From: a virus
DNA: 54,093 nt
Strand: one strand, 5' to 3'
IMG/VR virus record: IMGVR_UViG_3300012931_000024
Coordinates: 1 to 54,093 of that record
Shown here: positions 1-7,853 of the stretch, one piece after another
How positions within the stretch are numbered: position 1 is the first letter of the stretch
Layout of the letters: every line of letters begins with the position of its first letter
Position numbers and translations under genes: made by a program
Notes under the pieces: model-generated
Told to the model about the DNA's origin: nothing
The model's input: the letters and a program-made list of their open reading frames with translations, nothing else
Databases searched by the model: none

Positions 1-22
1 ACTTGATAAAAGGGGCGACCAT

Positions 23-2203
23 ATGCAAATAATAATTAAATCTATATCAGGTAAGGGTTTTTTAACTTTTAAAAATACCTTTAATCAGGATTTTGAAAAG
101 TTTGGAAATACACCGGTGTTGATAGTAGGGGAAAATAAAGTTGATGCCAAATCTATTTCCAATGGTTCAGGAAAATCCTCTTTAATTGAAGCCTTGAATT
201 TTGTCCTTTTTGGAGTAACCGCCCGTGCTTTAAAATATTCAGATGAAATAATAAATTGGGATTCGGATGCCTGTGCTGTATCAGTTAAAATTCTTGTGGG
301 TGAAGAAGAATATGAAATATGGAGAGAAAGAAGCAAAGGAAAAGCCTCAACCTTAACCATATTCCATTCAACTGAATATCCAAAATCAGTGGATATTCTC
401 CCCCAAGCTGATAATAAAACTAAACAGGTTTGGCTTGAGAATTTACTTGGTTTTTCTTTTGTTTCTTGGTCTTGTGCAGTAATGTTTCACCAAGATTTTA
501 CTGCTTTTCCTGACTTGAAACCTGCTCAAAGAGCAGAAATCCTAAGTGAAGTGGCAGGCTTAGATATTTATATTCAGGCCGCTGAGGTGGCTAAAAAGAA
601 ATTAATCCTTCTTAATAATAGAGTGAGTCTACTTGAAAATGATATTAATTCTCAAAATGAAGGCATAGACCGTTTAAAATCTGTCAATTATCAAGAAAAA
701 ATTAATGGGTTTGAACTTGATAGGCAACAAAAGATTATCGTTCTTAGGAAAGAGCAAAGAGAGACAAAGGCAAAGGATGAACAAGAAAAGAAACTTGCTC
801 AGAAAAGCCTTTTAATTATCAATCCTAAAATTGAGGAAATCACAAAAAAGATTGAGGATTTAGAGCAAAAGAAAAATCAACCTTTTTCAAGTCCACGAAT
901 TATTGAAATTCAGAAACTTCTTCTTGAATTAAAAGAAGAAAAAGAAAAACCTTTTATTTCTAATCTTGATGGTAGAATTCAAGAGTTGGAGAATGAACTT
1001 AAAGGACTTCCATCTATAGTAACTCTTTTACAGGAACAGATAAAAACCAATACCGAAATTGATGGAGAAATTAATACCCTTATCCGAGATATTTCTAAAT
1101 TAAATAATGAAATGTCAAAATTTCAAACGCTCGGTGTTGGTCAATGTCCTACTTGTAAACAGGAAGTATCAGCAGAGCATTTAAAAGACCATTTAACTGA
1201 TATGGAAGCTGAATTATTAGTCTTAGAAACCAAAAGACAAGGAAAGAATGAAAGAAAAAAAGCCAGTTCCAAACTTTTAATGGACATTCAACACCAGTAT
1301 AATGGTTTGAAAGAATTTGAAAAAGAATTGGAAGAGAAAAGAAAGGAAAGACAAAAAGAAGAAATTCAACATTTTGAACGTATTGGGGCAAAAAGACAAA
1401 ATTTGAATGAAGAAAAAGGAAGACTAGAAGCCAGTCATTTCACTAGAATAACAAACCAACTTACAAATTTTCGTCAAGAACTTCACACTTTGACACTTGA
1501 GCAGAAGACCCATGAGTCTGTAATCAATTCTGAGGCAGGTAAGACGCTCGTAGCCACTCTTGAATCTCAAATTGAGTCAACTCGTCAAGAGAAGAATCCT
1601 TATGTGGAATTAAAAGATAGGAATGACCAGCAAATTAAAGAGATAGAAGAAAAAATCAACCAGATGAAATCTGAAATGAATGAAAAAACAGAAACAGGAA
1701 TATATCTTTCTTATTGGGTAGATGGCTATAAAAGATTAAGAATGATGATGTTTGATTCCTTAATAATTCGCTTAGAAGAACTCTCTCAAGACTATCTATC
1801 CGACTATTGCTCAGAGCTTTATGTAACAATTACTGGTGAAAGGGATTTGAAAACAGGCGGAAAAAAGGATGAAATCTATATAGAAGTAAGCGGGGACAAA
1901 GGAAAATCAAGTTTTGAAGCCTATAGCGGCGGTGAGAAACAAAAAATCAAGATGGCGGTTAGTTTGGCCCTTGCTGAAGTCATTAAAGAAAAATGTGGAA
2001 AGGATTTTAATCTCATAGCTTTTGATGAGCCGAATGATTCCTTGGATGATATTGGCAAAGATACTAATTTCCAGGTATTCAAATCAATCGCAGAAAAGAA
2101 AACTGTATTGGTGGTCGACCATGATGGCTATTTCAAAGACAGATTTGATAATTCCATCATAATAAGAAAAGAGATTGATGGTTCAAGAATAGTTGCACAA
2201 TGA
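23..2203 (+). CDS. SbcC/Rad50-like recombination nuclease ATPase subunit (T4 gp46-like)
   Basis: This 726-residue protein has the SMC/Rad50 architecture. A Walker A motif NGSGKSS lies at about 47-53. A long charged coiled coil is interrupted by a zinc-hook CPTC at 375-378. The ABC signature YSGGEKQK starts at about 634, Walker B ends in FDE near 668-669, and a conserved VVDHD follows. Family members pair with an SbcD/Mre11/gp47 nuclease to process DNA ends in recombination-dependent phage replication; the partner is not in the window and probably lies just to the left. The start is supported by AAGGGGCG about ten bases upstream. Its stop codon overlaps the start of the next small ORF (ATGA). 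Confidence 0.93.
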   Translation: MQIIIKSISGKGFLTFKNTFNQDFEKFGNTPVLIVGENKVDAKSISNGSGKSSLIEALNFVLFGVTARALKYSDEIINWDSDACAVSVKILVGEEEYEIWRERSKGKASTLTIFHSTEYPKSVDILPQADNKTKQVWLENLLGFSFVSWSCAVMFHQDFTAFPDLKPAQRAEILSEVAGLDIYIQAAEVAKKKLILLNNRVSLLENDINSQNEGIDRLKSVNYQEKINGFELDRQQKIIVLRKEQRETKAKDEQEKKLAQKSLLIINPKIEEITKKIEDLEQKKNQPFSSPRIIEIQKLLLELKEEKEKPFISNLDGRIQELENELKGLPSIVTLLQEQIKTNTEIDGEINTLIRDISKLNNEMSKFQTLGVGQCPTCKQEVSAEHLKDHLTDMEAELLVLETKRQGKNERKKASSKLLMDIQHQYNGLKEFEKELEEKRKERQKEEIQHFERIGAKRQNLNEEKGRLEASHFTRITNQLTNFRQELHTLTLEQKTHESVINSEAGKTLVATLESQIESTRQEKNPYVELKDRNDQQIKEIEEKINQMKSEMNEKTETGIYLSYWVDGYKRLRMMMFDSLIIRLEELSQDYLSDYCSELYVTITGERDLKTGGKKDEIYIEVSGDKGKSSFEAYSGGEKQKIKMAVSLALAEVIKEKCGKDFNLIAFDEPNDSLDDIGKDTNFQVFKSIAEKKTVLVVDHDGYFKDRFDNSIIIRKEIDGSRIVAQ

Positions 2204-2286
2204 GAAATTGGATATTAATAATTTGTTTTCTACTGGCGGTAGGGGCTTGGTGTTATATGGCAATTAATAGTAAAAGTTTTCCATAA
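2200..2286 (+). CDS. 28-residue putative membrane peptide
   Basis: The start codon overlaps the stop of the SbcC-like gene in an ATGA arrangement, which suggests translational coupling. The peptide is one hydrophobic helix (about residues 4-21, ILIICFLLAVGAWCYM) with a short polar tail. A strong ribosome binding site for the next gene follows its stop. No family is recognised. Support is the overlap and the continuous hydrophobic segment only. Confidence 0.45.
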   Translation: MRNWILIICFLLAVGAWCYMAINSKSFP

Positions 2287-2299
2287 GGAGGGAAATTTT

Positions 2300-2494
2300 A
2301 TGTTAGACCGAAATGATGCAATTCTTTTATTAACTTTGGTATTGGATAATCTCGAATCCTGTCCTTCGGGAGACCAACCCTCAAATCGGTTGACTTTGTT
2401 AGAGCTTCCCGAGAACTTATTTGATGCTGAAATAGATGCAAATAGATTCCAAAGTGTAGGGAGAAAATTACGGGATGATTACAATTTAATATGA
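2300..2494 (+). CDS. 64-residue hypothetical protein
   Basis: The start is set by AAGGAGGG eight bases upstream. The sequence is acidic and leucine-rich (LLLTLVLDNLESC near the N terminus) with no transmembrane segment and no recognised family. It lies in the same plus-strand run as the SbcC-like gene, so an early or DNA-metabolism role is inferred only from position. Confidence 0.7.
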   Translation: MLDRNDAILLLTLVLDNLESCPSGDQPSNRLTLLELPENLFDAEIDANRFQSVGRKLRDDYNLI

Positions 2495-2509
2495 TAGGAG
2501 AGATAGAAA

Positions 2510-2968
2510 TTGCAATCTAATAGATATAAAATTATAATCATAAGAGATGGTAGAATTATCCTGGAAGAAGCCTTGGATTTTGTTAATTGTGTGGATATTC
2601 CTTTGTTTATTTCTCATAAAGCTGTTTTGGATATGCATAAACTATATGCAATAGAACAGGATTCAGCCAATTGTAAATTGATTGGTCATATTGCCCCATT
2701 TCCTTTTGATTTTGGTATTTATATTGATGAAGTTCTTATGAAACCGGAACAGAAATCTTTTCTTACTTACTTAACCAATTCCATAATTGAATGTATCGGC
2801 ACTCATCCACAAGAAATGATGATGTCATTTGGAAAATTAATGGATTTGGCTGGAAAATCAAATGATAGGATAAAGACTAACTTTTTTATAAGAAGTATTT
2901 TCAGACCTTCATCTGAAAAACAATTACCTAAAAAAGAAGGATATTTGCGTGTGGTGGATTTGGATTAA
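2510..2968 (+). CDS. 152-residue hypothetical protein (TTG start)
   Basis: The predicted start is TTG, preceded by GGAGAGAT at suitable spacing; no in-frame ATG lies close to that site. The protein is mixed alpha/beta in appearance with a basic C terminus and has no motif I recognise. It is the last gene before the tRNA-like element. Confidence 0.7.
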   Translation: MQSNRYKIIIIRDGRIILEEALDFVNCVDIPLFISHKAVLDMHKLYAIEQDSANCKLIGHIAPFPFDFGIYIDEVLMKPEQKSFLTYLTNSIIECIGTHPQEMMMSFGKLMDLAGKSNDRIKTNFFIRSIFRPSSEKQLPKKEGYLRVVDLD

Positions 2969-3006
2969 AAGTTTATTTAAGAATATAAAAGGATTATAGA
3001 TTAAAT

Positions 3007-3104
3007 GGGGCGGGTAGTGGTAAAGCAGAGGCGATTAAGACCATGAGGAAGTTCTGGAACATCATAGTCATAGAGCAAAGCAGGTGCGAATCCTGCCCCG
3101 CCCC
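3007..3104 (+). ncRNA. tRNA-like structure, non-canonical or degenerate
   Basis: GGGGCGGG (3007-3014) pairs perfectly with CCCGCCCC (3097-3104), giving an 8-bp acceptor-like stem. It is preceded on its 3' side by a T-arm-like hairpin, GCAGG/CCTGC (3080-3084 and 3092-3096), with a 7-nt loop TGCGAAT. GTGGTAAAGCAG (3017-3028) resembles the D-loop side of tRNAs, but the 5' D-stem strand is missing. No 5-bp/7-nt anticodon arm can be drawn. Instead GACCATGA (3039-3046) pairs with TCATAGTC (3062-3069) apart from one mismatch, making a longer central arm. CCA is not encoded. It could be a decayed tRNA or a genuine tRNA-like RNA. Confidence 0.5.
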
Positions 3105-3164
3105 ATCCCGAATCGAAGAATACACTCAACATAGTTGAGTTAAATAAAATGGAGGAGAAATCAA

Positions 3165-3437
3165 ATGGCTGAATTGGGTGATTTGGTAAAAGACAAAATC
3201 ACTGGATTTGTAGGTTGTATAGAGATTGTCTCTAACTATTTGAATGGTTGCAGACGTATGGGAATAAAACCAATAGAATTGAGAGAAGGTAAACCTATTG
3301 AATCTCAATTCTATGATGAACCCCAACTTGAAATTGTCGAAGCCGGTTGGTACTTCAAAAGACAGACTATAGAGGCTAAGGAACCTCCTGGCGGTTCGGC
3401 TTATCTTAATATCGACCCTGGAAAGGACCCTAAGTAA
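3165..3437 (+). CDS. 90-residue hypothetical phage protein
   Basis: A strong GGAGGAG site precedes the ATG. The N terminus (GDLVKDKITGFVG) reads like a small beta-barrel protein of the kind common in phage early regions; the C terminus is glycine- and proline-rich. Function is unknown. The stop lies two bases before the methyltransferase start, so the two are probably translated together. Confidence 0.75.
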   Translation: MAELGDLVKDKITGFVGCIEIVSNYLNGCRRMGIKPIELREGKPIESQFYDEPQLEIVEAGWYFKRQTIEAKEPPGGSAYLNIDPGKDPK

Positions 3438-3439
3438 CT

Positions 3440-4393
3440 ATGTCAAAGGTCATCATTTACCATTCAGATATTGATAGGCTTCTTGATTACTATGTTGAGC
3501 CTGGTTCAATTGATTGTGCTGTATTTTCTCCACCTTACTACCGCCTTCGAGATTATAAAGTAGAAGGCCAGATAGGTTGGGAAAAGACACCAGAGTTGTA
3601 TATCGGAAGAATGAGAGAGGTATTCTATAAACTCTGGAACTCCTTGAAGGATGAAGGCACAATCTGGATGGTAATTGGTGATTCTTATTCATCCGGCGGT
3701 AAGGGGAAGTGGCTTGGCTATTCAAAAGAAATGGGTGAAGGACTTCCCCCTTTAAAGACTCCAAAAGGTTATAAACCGAAGGATTTACTTGGAATCCCTT
3801 GGCGGTTAGCCCTGGCATTACAAGGTTTTTCTTCAATCTCTTCCCGAAATATTTGGGATTTAAGAAGGAAATTGATTGATGCTATGACTGAAAAAAATTG
3901 GGACAAAGTAACTAATATAACAGATGAACTTTCTGAATGGGCAATAATGTCAGAAGTAGAACACCCATTATGGATTAGGACAGATATAATTTGGAATAAA
4001 ACAAATTCTACGCCAGAAATGGCAAAGGATAGACCACATCGTTCCCACGAATATATTTTCTTGTTTTCCAAAAAGAAAAATTATTATTATGATCAAGCAT
4101 TGGCTACTCATAAAAACCACAATAAGACAGTTTGGACAATACCAACAGATTCTAAAAAAGGACATCATGCAACTTATCCAGTAGATTTAGCGACTGGTTG
4201 TATTCTTGCAGGTTGTCCACCAAATGGTACTGTACTTGACCCTTTTTGTGGTTTGGGAACCACTGGATTAGCTGCTCTCAGAGTTGGAAGGAATGCAATT
4301 TTGGGGGACATTAGCTTAAAATATTGCAAAATGAGTTATAATCGCATAAAATTAGAAAATCCAATTTTTTACCAGGTAGAATTATTAAAATAA
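3440..4393 (+). CDS. DNA methyltransferase, N4-cytosine/N6-adenine type
   Basis: This 317-residue protein carries the catalytic motif SPPY at residues 30-33 and the AdoMet-binding motif DPFCGLGTT starting at 267. The catalytic motif coming first is the beta-class order. SPPY, rather than DPPY, is more typical of N4-cytosine enzymes, though substrate cannot be fixed from sequence. About 100 residues between the motifs probably hold target recognition. No cognate restriction endonuclease is adjacent, so a solitary phage methylase that protects or marks phage DNA is the likely role. Confidence 0.88.
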   Translation: MSKVIIYHSDIDRLLDYYVEPGSIDCAVFSPPYYRLRDYKVEGQIGWEKTPELYIGRMREVFYKLWNSLKDEGTIWMVIGDSYSSGGKGKWLGYSKEMGEGLPPLKTPKGYKPKDLLGIPWRLALALQGFSSISSRNIWDLRRKLIDAMTEKNWDKVTNITDELSEWAIMSEVEHPLWIRTDIIWNKTNSTPEMAKDRPHRSHEYIFLFSKKKNYYYDQALATHKNHNKTVWTIPTDSKKGHHATYPVDLATGCILAGCPPNGTVLDPFCGLGTTGLAALRVGRNAILGDISLKYCKMSYNRIKLENPIFYQVELLK

Positions 4394-4414
4394 ATTATTC
4401 ATGGAGGACCAATA

Positions 4415-4612
4415 GTGCAAAAAGTTAATGTAAAATTCAAAGAAACAGTTACGGAAAGATTTAGAGAAGTTGACCCGGAGGCTGAAATCAAGGTTCGTTT
4501 GGTTTATATGGTAGAGGTTACTGCCAGCAAAAAATTTGCGGATAAAAAAAGCGACAGGAACTTTTTGATGTGGAATATGGGCTACTTAGGAAGTTTCCAA
4601 AGATTAATATGA
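4415..4612 (+). CDS. 65-residue hypothetical protein (GTG start)
   Basis: The start is GTG, set by GGAGGACC seven bases upstream. The protein is charged and beta-rich in appearance (VNVKFKETVTERF), with no recognised domain or membrane segment. It follows the methyltransferase by about 20 bases and may be cotranscribed. Confidence 0.65.
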   Translation: MQKVNVKFKETVTERFREVDPEAEIKVRLVYMVEVTASKKFADKKSDRNFLMWNMGYLGSFQRLI

Positions 4613-4694
4613 ATTTTCATATCTGGAATAAATGATAAAGCTGGTTGACATTATCCGGATTTACTAAATGGGTAACTGATGGCTTTAAATAAAA

Positions 4695-5384
4695 ATGAAA
4701 AATAAATACACCGAACCCAATTATAATAAATATGAATCACCATTTATTATTAGACTTGAAGCTGTCATTTTAAAAGATGGGTATGATAGTGTAAAATCTT
4801 TTGTAAGACACCAACTCAATGAAGGAAAAAACTTTCGTGAAATACAATCCTTTATTGAGGAGAAATATAATTTAAAAGTTCATTGGGCGACAATCCAAAG
4901 GAATCTTCGGCATTTAGCACAACCTAATTATAACCGCAAAACCGCAGGACATTATAAAAGAAGGGCTATTGTCCGTAGACAAGGAGATGATTCAGTTACC
5001 CATTTCATTAAAGCTCGATTAAAAGAAGGATTTACTATAAAAAAACTTGCCAGGATATTTAAAATTTCTCATCCAGAGAATATTTATAATCTTGAAAAAA
5101 TTTATCCAATTAAATTTGATGGCAGCCAAAATCAAGATAAGGTCAATATGGGATTCAAAAGTCAAGCAGCTTATAGAAGATGGCTGCTCATAGCAAGGAA
5201 ATTAGGTTTTAATTCGGTAACGGAAGCTGTCAGATACCTTTTTGTGGACAAAGGTCTTTCACTTAGAGATGTTGGATGGATATTCAGGGTTACTCCTTAT
5301 CGAATGTTTCAAAGGGTTAAAATCTCCATACGAGCTTGTGGAGAAGACAAACTAAGAAAAAAGGAGAAAGTAAATGGCAATTGA
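4695..5384 (+). CDS. Putative DNA-binding protein with three tandem helix-turn-helix repeats
   Basis: The 229 residues contain three related segments that begin GYDSVKSFV (about 30), GDDSVTHFI (about 97) and GFNSVTEAV (about 174). Each continues into a basic pattern like a recognition helix, of the form L-x-E-G-x-x-[FIL]-[RK]-[EKD]-[IL]. This looks like internal triplication of a roughly 40-residue helix-turn-helix module, joined by basic linkers. No exact family is recognised. The last 11 bases overlap the HU-like gene. A sequence-specific DNA-binding or genome-organising role is inferred. Confidence 0.72.
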   Translation: MKNKYTEPNYNKYESPFIIRLEAVILKDGYDSVKSFVRHQLNEGKNFREIQSFIEEKYNLKVHWATIQRNLRHLAQPNYNRKTAGHYKRRAIVRRQGDDSVTHFIKARLKEGFTIKKLARIFKISHPENIYNLEKIYPIKFDGSQNQDKVNMGFKSQAAYRRWLLIARKLGFNSVTEAVRYLFVDKGLSLRDVGWIFRVTPYRMFQRVKISIRACGEDKLRKKEKVNGN

Positions 5385-5658
5385 CCAACTTATCGAACCG
5401 ATGTTTGAACTAACCGGTTATCAAAAGTCAAACCTTCGTTACATTCTGGGGAAATTCGGGGATTGTCTTCTCAAGGCTTTGGAGAAGGACAAAGAAGTAA
5501 GAATCCAAGGGGTTGGCACCTTCTATTTGAGGGTAAGGGAAAGCAGACCCGGAAGAAATCCTGCAACTGGAGAAACTGTTCAAGTTCCGGAAAGAACTTT
5601 TGTGCAGTTCAGAATGCACAATAGTTTTAAAAGGGCTTTTCAGAAGGATGGTAAATAA
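5374..5658 (+). CDS. HU/IHF-family DNA-binding protein
   Basis: This 94-residue protein matches the length and layout of HU/IHF: N-terminal helices, then GVGTFYLR, then the DNA-arm signature GRNPATGE near residue 70, then an F-rich C-terminal helix. HU proteins bend and compact DNA as dimers. A strong AAGGAG site lies inside the end of the upstream helix-turn-helix gene. It is the last plus-strand gene before the convergent terminator. Confidence 0.93.
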   Translation: MAIDQLIEPMFELTGYQKSNLRYILGKFGDCLLKALEKDKEVRIQGVGTFYLRVRESRPGRNPATGETVQVPERTFVQFRMHNSFKRAFQKDGK

Positions 5659-5672
5659 TGTAACTGACAATA

Positions 5673-5713
5673 AAATAGGGGACAAACATTCATTCTCAGT
5701 TTGTCCCCTATTT
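5673..5713. terminator. Bidirectional intrinsic terminator between convergent operons
   Basis: AAATAGGGGACAAAC (5673-5687) and GTTTGTCCCCTATTT (5699-5713) form a perfect 15-bp stem with an 11-nt loop. The stem is flanked by A- and T-rich tracts, so it can terminate both the plus-strand early operon (HU) and the minus-strand late operon. Confidence 0.9.
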
Positions 5714-5721
5714 CCATTCGG

Positions 5722-5892
5722 TTAATAAGTGTCTGGATTATGGTCATCAATCCTTTTTTGAAGTTTGGCCCAATCTTCAGCAGTGGGTTCACCACTGACA
5801 TCCTTATTCCAATCATTGTAAACTTCCATGGCTTTGGGACCATAGGTTGAGACCAGACTGAAAATCAATGCCGCAATTTCAAGACCTCCCAT
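5722..5892 (-). CDS. 56-residue protein at the end of the late operon
   Basis: The start is set by AAGGAGGG. The N-terminal helix is hydrophobic (GLEIAALIFSLVSTYG) and the C terminus is acidic and tryptophan-containing (EDWAKLQKRIDDHNPDTY). It begins almost immediately after the lipoprotein stop and closes the lysis cluster. Function is unknown; small proteins of this style occur next to phage endolysins. Confidence 0.75.
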   Translation of the reverse strand: MGGLEIAALIFSLVSTYGPKAMEVYNDWNKDVSGEPTAEDWAKLQKRIDDHNPDTY

Positions 5893-5894
5893 GA

Positions 5895-6320
5895 TTATTT
5901 CCCTCCTTGAAGCTGTGTAACTTGAGTATTCAATAGTTTCTGGACATCATACATAGCGGTAAAAGCTGCATTCATTTTGTCATAATTGCTGGCATTCTTG
6001 GATGATACCCAAGCATTAGCCGCAATATCAGCCGCCTTAATAGCTTTCCAACAAGGCCAGCCAAATTTATCTTTAATTTCAGTATATTTGGCTGTGGTAA
6101 TAACCTTTTGTTGTTCCAATGTCCTTAATGAAGACATTGCCAAATCGTAAGCGTCAAATGCCATTGTCACCGTTTTAAGTGCTACCGCTTCAGCCGACTG
6201 GACCTGGGGTTGGCTTCCCGGCTGTTGACTTGCTTTCGGGGGACAACCCAGTACCAACACCAATAACAGTAGGAACCACAGGTACCTCAACAGATGCATT
6301 TGGCGGACTTTCTGTAACAT
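5895..6320 (-). CDS. Lipoprotein of the lysis cassette (possible outer-membrane spanin)
   Basis: This 141-residue protein has an N-terminal signal (WFLLLLVLVLGC) with a lipobox ending at Cys26, then a Pro/Gln-rich linker and a helical domain. GGAGG eight bases before the ATG fixes the start inside the upstream membrane gene, giving a 131-nt out-of-frame overlap. Overlapping reading frames are known for Rz/Rz1 spanins. By context it could act in outer-membrane disruption, but it is longer than a typical Rz1, so this is inference. Confidence 0.75.
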   Translation of the reverse strand: MLQKVRQMHLLRYLWFLLLLVLVLGCPPKASQQPGSQPQVQSAEAVALKTVTMAFDAYDLAMSSLRTLEQQKVITTAKYTEIKDKFGWPCWKAIKAADIAANAWVSSKNASNYDKMNAAFTAMYDVQKLLNTQVTQLQGGK

Positions 6321-6636
6321 TAGGCGTTCCTCCTCTTGTTTGGGTTAAAGCTTGCTGTACCGCTGACCGCATGGCCCCTCCAAAATACCAGGTACAAATG
6401 CCAGTTGCCAAGCCACCAAGATAACCGATGACCAGCAACATTATATTCATCTTATCATCCGGTGGAGCCATTTCCACAAATTTATATAATAGGTAGATTA
6501 TGCCTGGAACTGTAACCAACCCTATAAGATTTCGGGTTATTTCCCTGGCTATATCTACCCAAAGCAATCTATGGGTCATTTTAGCCATTTCATCTGCTAT
6601 TGAACATTCCTTATCCATAGCACATTTGGGAGACAT
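6190..6636 (-). CDS. Two-transmembrane protein, holin-like
   Basis: The 148 residues contain two hydrophobic helices (about 34-52, LIGLVTVPGIIYLLYKFVE, and about 65-86, MLLVIGYLGGLATGICTWY) joined by a short acidic loop. A proline/valine-rich tail follows. Topology and location directly after the endolysin fit a holin or inner-membrane spanin partner. The C-terminal 43 codons overlap the lipoprotein gene in another frame, so the low-complexity tail may be shaped by that overlap. Confidence 0.75.
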   Translation of the reverse strand: MSPKCAMDKECSIADEMAKMTHRLLWVDIAREITRNLIGLVTVPGIIYLLYKFVEMAPPDDKMNIMLLVIGYLGGLATGICTWYFGGAMRSAVQQALTQTRGGTPNVTESPPNASVEVPVVPTVIGVGTGLSPESKSTAGKPTPGPVG

Positions 6637-6658
6637 AATCTCACCATCTTCCTAACTA

Positions 6659-7297
6659 TCAGTTATATGATACTCCAGGAATAAGTGCCCCTGCGGTCCA
6701 ATCCCGCCCGGCTGTGGAGAAGACTCCTACACCATAATACTTACCCTTGGCTTCGATGGTACTGCCATCACCACGGCTAATGACAACATGGTTGCCATCA
6801 GGTGTGATTCTGAACAGCAAGGCCCCCGGGGTTCTCACGGCCTCGTCGATTGGAATTATGGTGTTATATTTCTTACAGTGTTCGTATTGATTGGCTGCTC
6901 CATCTGGCATCTCCGGAGAAATTTCAAGCTGGTGGCAGTCCCACTGCACAAGTTCCGAACAGTCGAATGCGTCTGGGTTGGGGTCATCCAGGTCCACCTC
7001 ATATCCAAAGATATAAGGATCTTTGTTCTGAGTCATGGCTTTACTGACAACCTTTTTCCCGGTGATAGCAGCACCTGGTTTTTCGGCAGGCTCAGGAACA
7101 TCTGGCCCAGCTTCACGCAAATACTTCCTGCTTATCCAGCCAATGGTATTGTCCTCCATTTCTATAGGACACCATTCTACTGGAATCTCGGCCTCGTCCA
7201 CGATTCTGCCTGCTACCAGTGTCTCGTAGACCTCGCTGTCAGTGGTTGGACCACTTCTGACATTCAGATTTGCGGTTACCTCAAACCTTGCTGACAT
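6659..7297 (-). CDS. Endolysin: SH3b domain plus NlpC/P60 peptidase
   Basis: The start is placed at the ATG preceded by TAGGAGG, giving 212 residues rather than the longer upstream reading. An N-terminal bacterial SH3 domain (TANLNVRSGP, then GWISRKYL) binds cell wall. The NlpC/P60 domain follows with the nucleophile in DCSELVQW and the histidine in GNHVVISRGDG. Family members cleave peptide stems of peptidoglycan. Membrane proteins on both sides complete a lysis cassette. There is no signal peptide, so export would depend on a holin. Confidence 0.9.
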   Translation of the reverse strand: MSARFEVTANLNVRSGPTTDSEVYETLVAGRIVDEAEIPVEWCPIEMEDNTIGWISRKYLREAGPDVPEPAEKPGAAITGKKVVSKAMTQNKDPYIFGYEVDLDDPNPDAFDCSELVQWDCHQLEISPEMPDGAANQYEHCKKYNTIIPIDEAVRTPGALLFRITPDGNHVVISRGDGSTIEAKGKYYGVGVFSTAGRDWTAGALIPGVSYN

Positions 7298-7325
7298 AAA
7301 ACCTCCTACTGAGTAGTCTCTTGTT

Positions 7326-7796
7326 CTACTCCTTCGTTGAATATAACTTATGAAGTGCCGTAACCAAACCTTTAATCTCTCCAAGTTGCCCTTTTACCAC
7401 CCCAAATTCTACTGGGATTGCGTCCAGTTTCTCCCACATCTTACCCTGCTGTCTCTTGAATTCCGCAATTACTTCCTCATTGGCCGATTGGTGAAGTCTA
7501 AGCTCAGTCAAAGCAGAAATATTCGCTTTCTGCTGTGCCTGTATCTCCACCACAAACTTATGGAATGCCTCGTGTGCTGGGCAGGGATACAGACATGCTG
7601 GGCCATCTAAATCCAATGGCTCTTTGTGAGCAGGTGAAGTACCCACATTTACATTCACCTGCCTAAACATTTTTGACAACATAGGAAAAATCATTTTAAT
7701 TCCTAATCCGATTCCAAATCCTGCCAGCACGAATAATGCCAAGACAAACCAGGCCAGGTTCTGATGATCGGCACATAGATGATAAATATGTTCCAT
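7326..7796 (-). CDS. Membrane-anchored coiled-coil protein of the lysis cassette
   Basis: The start is placed at the ATG preceded by GGGGAGG at good spacing; an ATG five codons upstream sits too close to that site. The 156 residues have one strong transmembrane helix (about 13-38, WFVLALFVLAGFGIGLGI). A segment with HKEPLD and CLYPCP follows, then a long amphipathic coiled coil to the C terminus. It resembles holin or inner-membrane spanin-type proteins by position and topology only. Confidence 0.75.
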   Translation of the reverse strand: MEHIYHLCADHQNLAWFVLALFVLAGFGIGLGIKMIFPMLSKMFRQVNVNVGTSPAHKEPLDLDGPACLYPCPAHEAFHKFVVEIQAQQKANISALTELRLHQSANEEVIAEFKRQQGKMWEKLDAIPVEFGVVKGQLGEIKGLVTALHKLYSTKE

Positions 7797-7853
7797 CCCA
7801 TTCCTCCCCAAAACTTATAAAAGTATCCAATACAGATAAATTGATTCCATTAA

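Noticed and set aside
3007-3104. Selenocysteine tRNA suggested by the 8-bp acceptor stem
   Set aside because: There is no UCA anticodon loop and no long D stem. The resemblance is limited to acceptor and T-arm.
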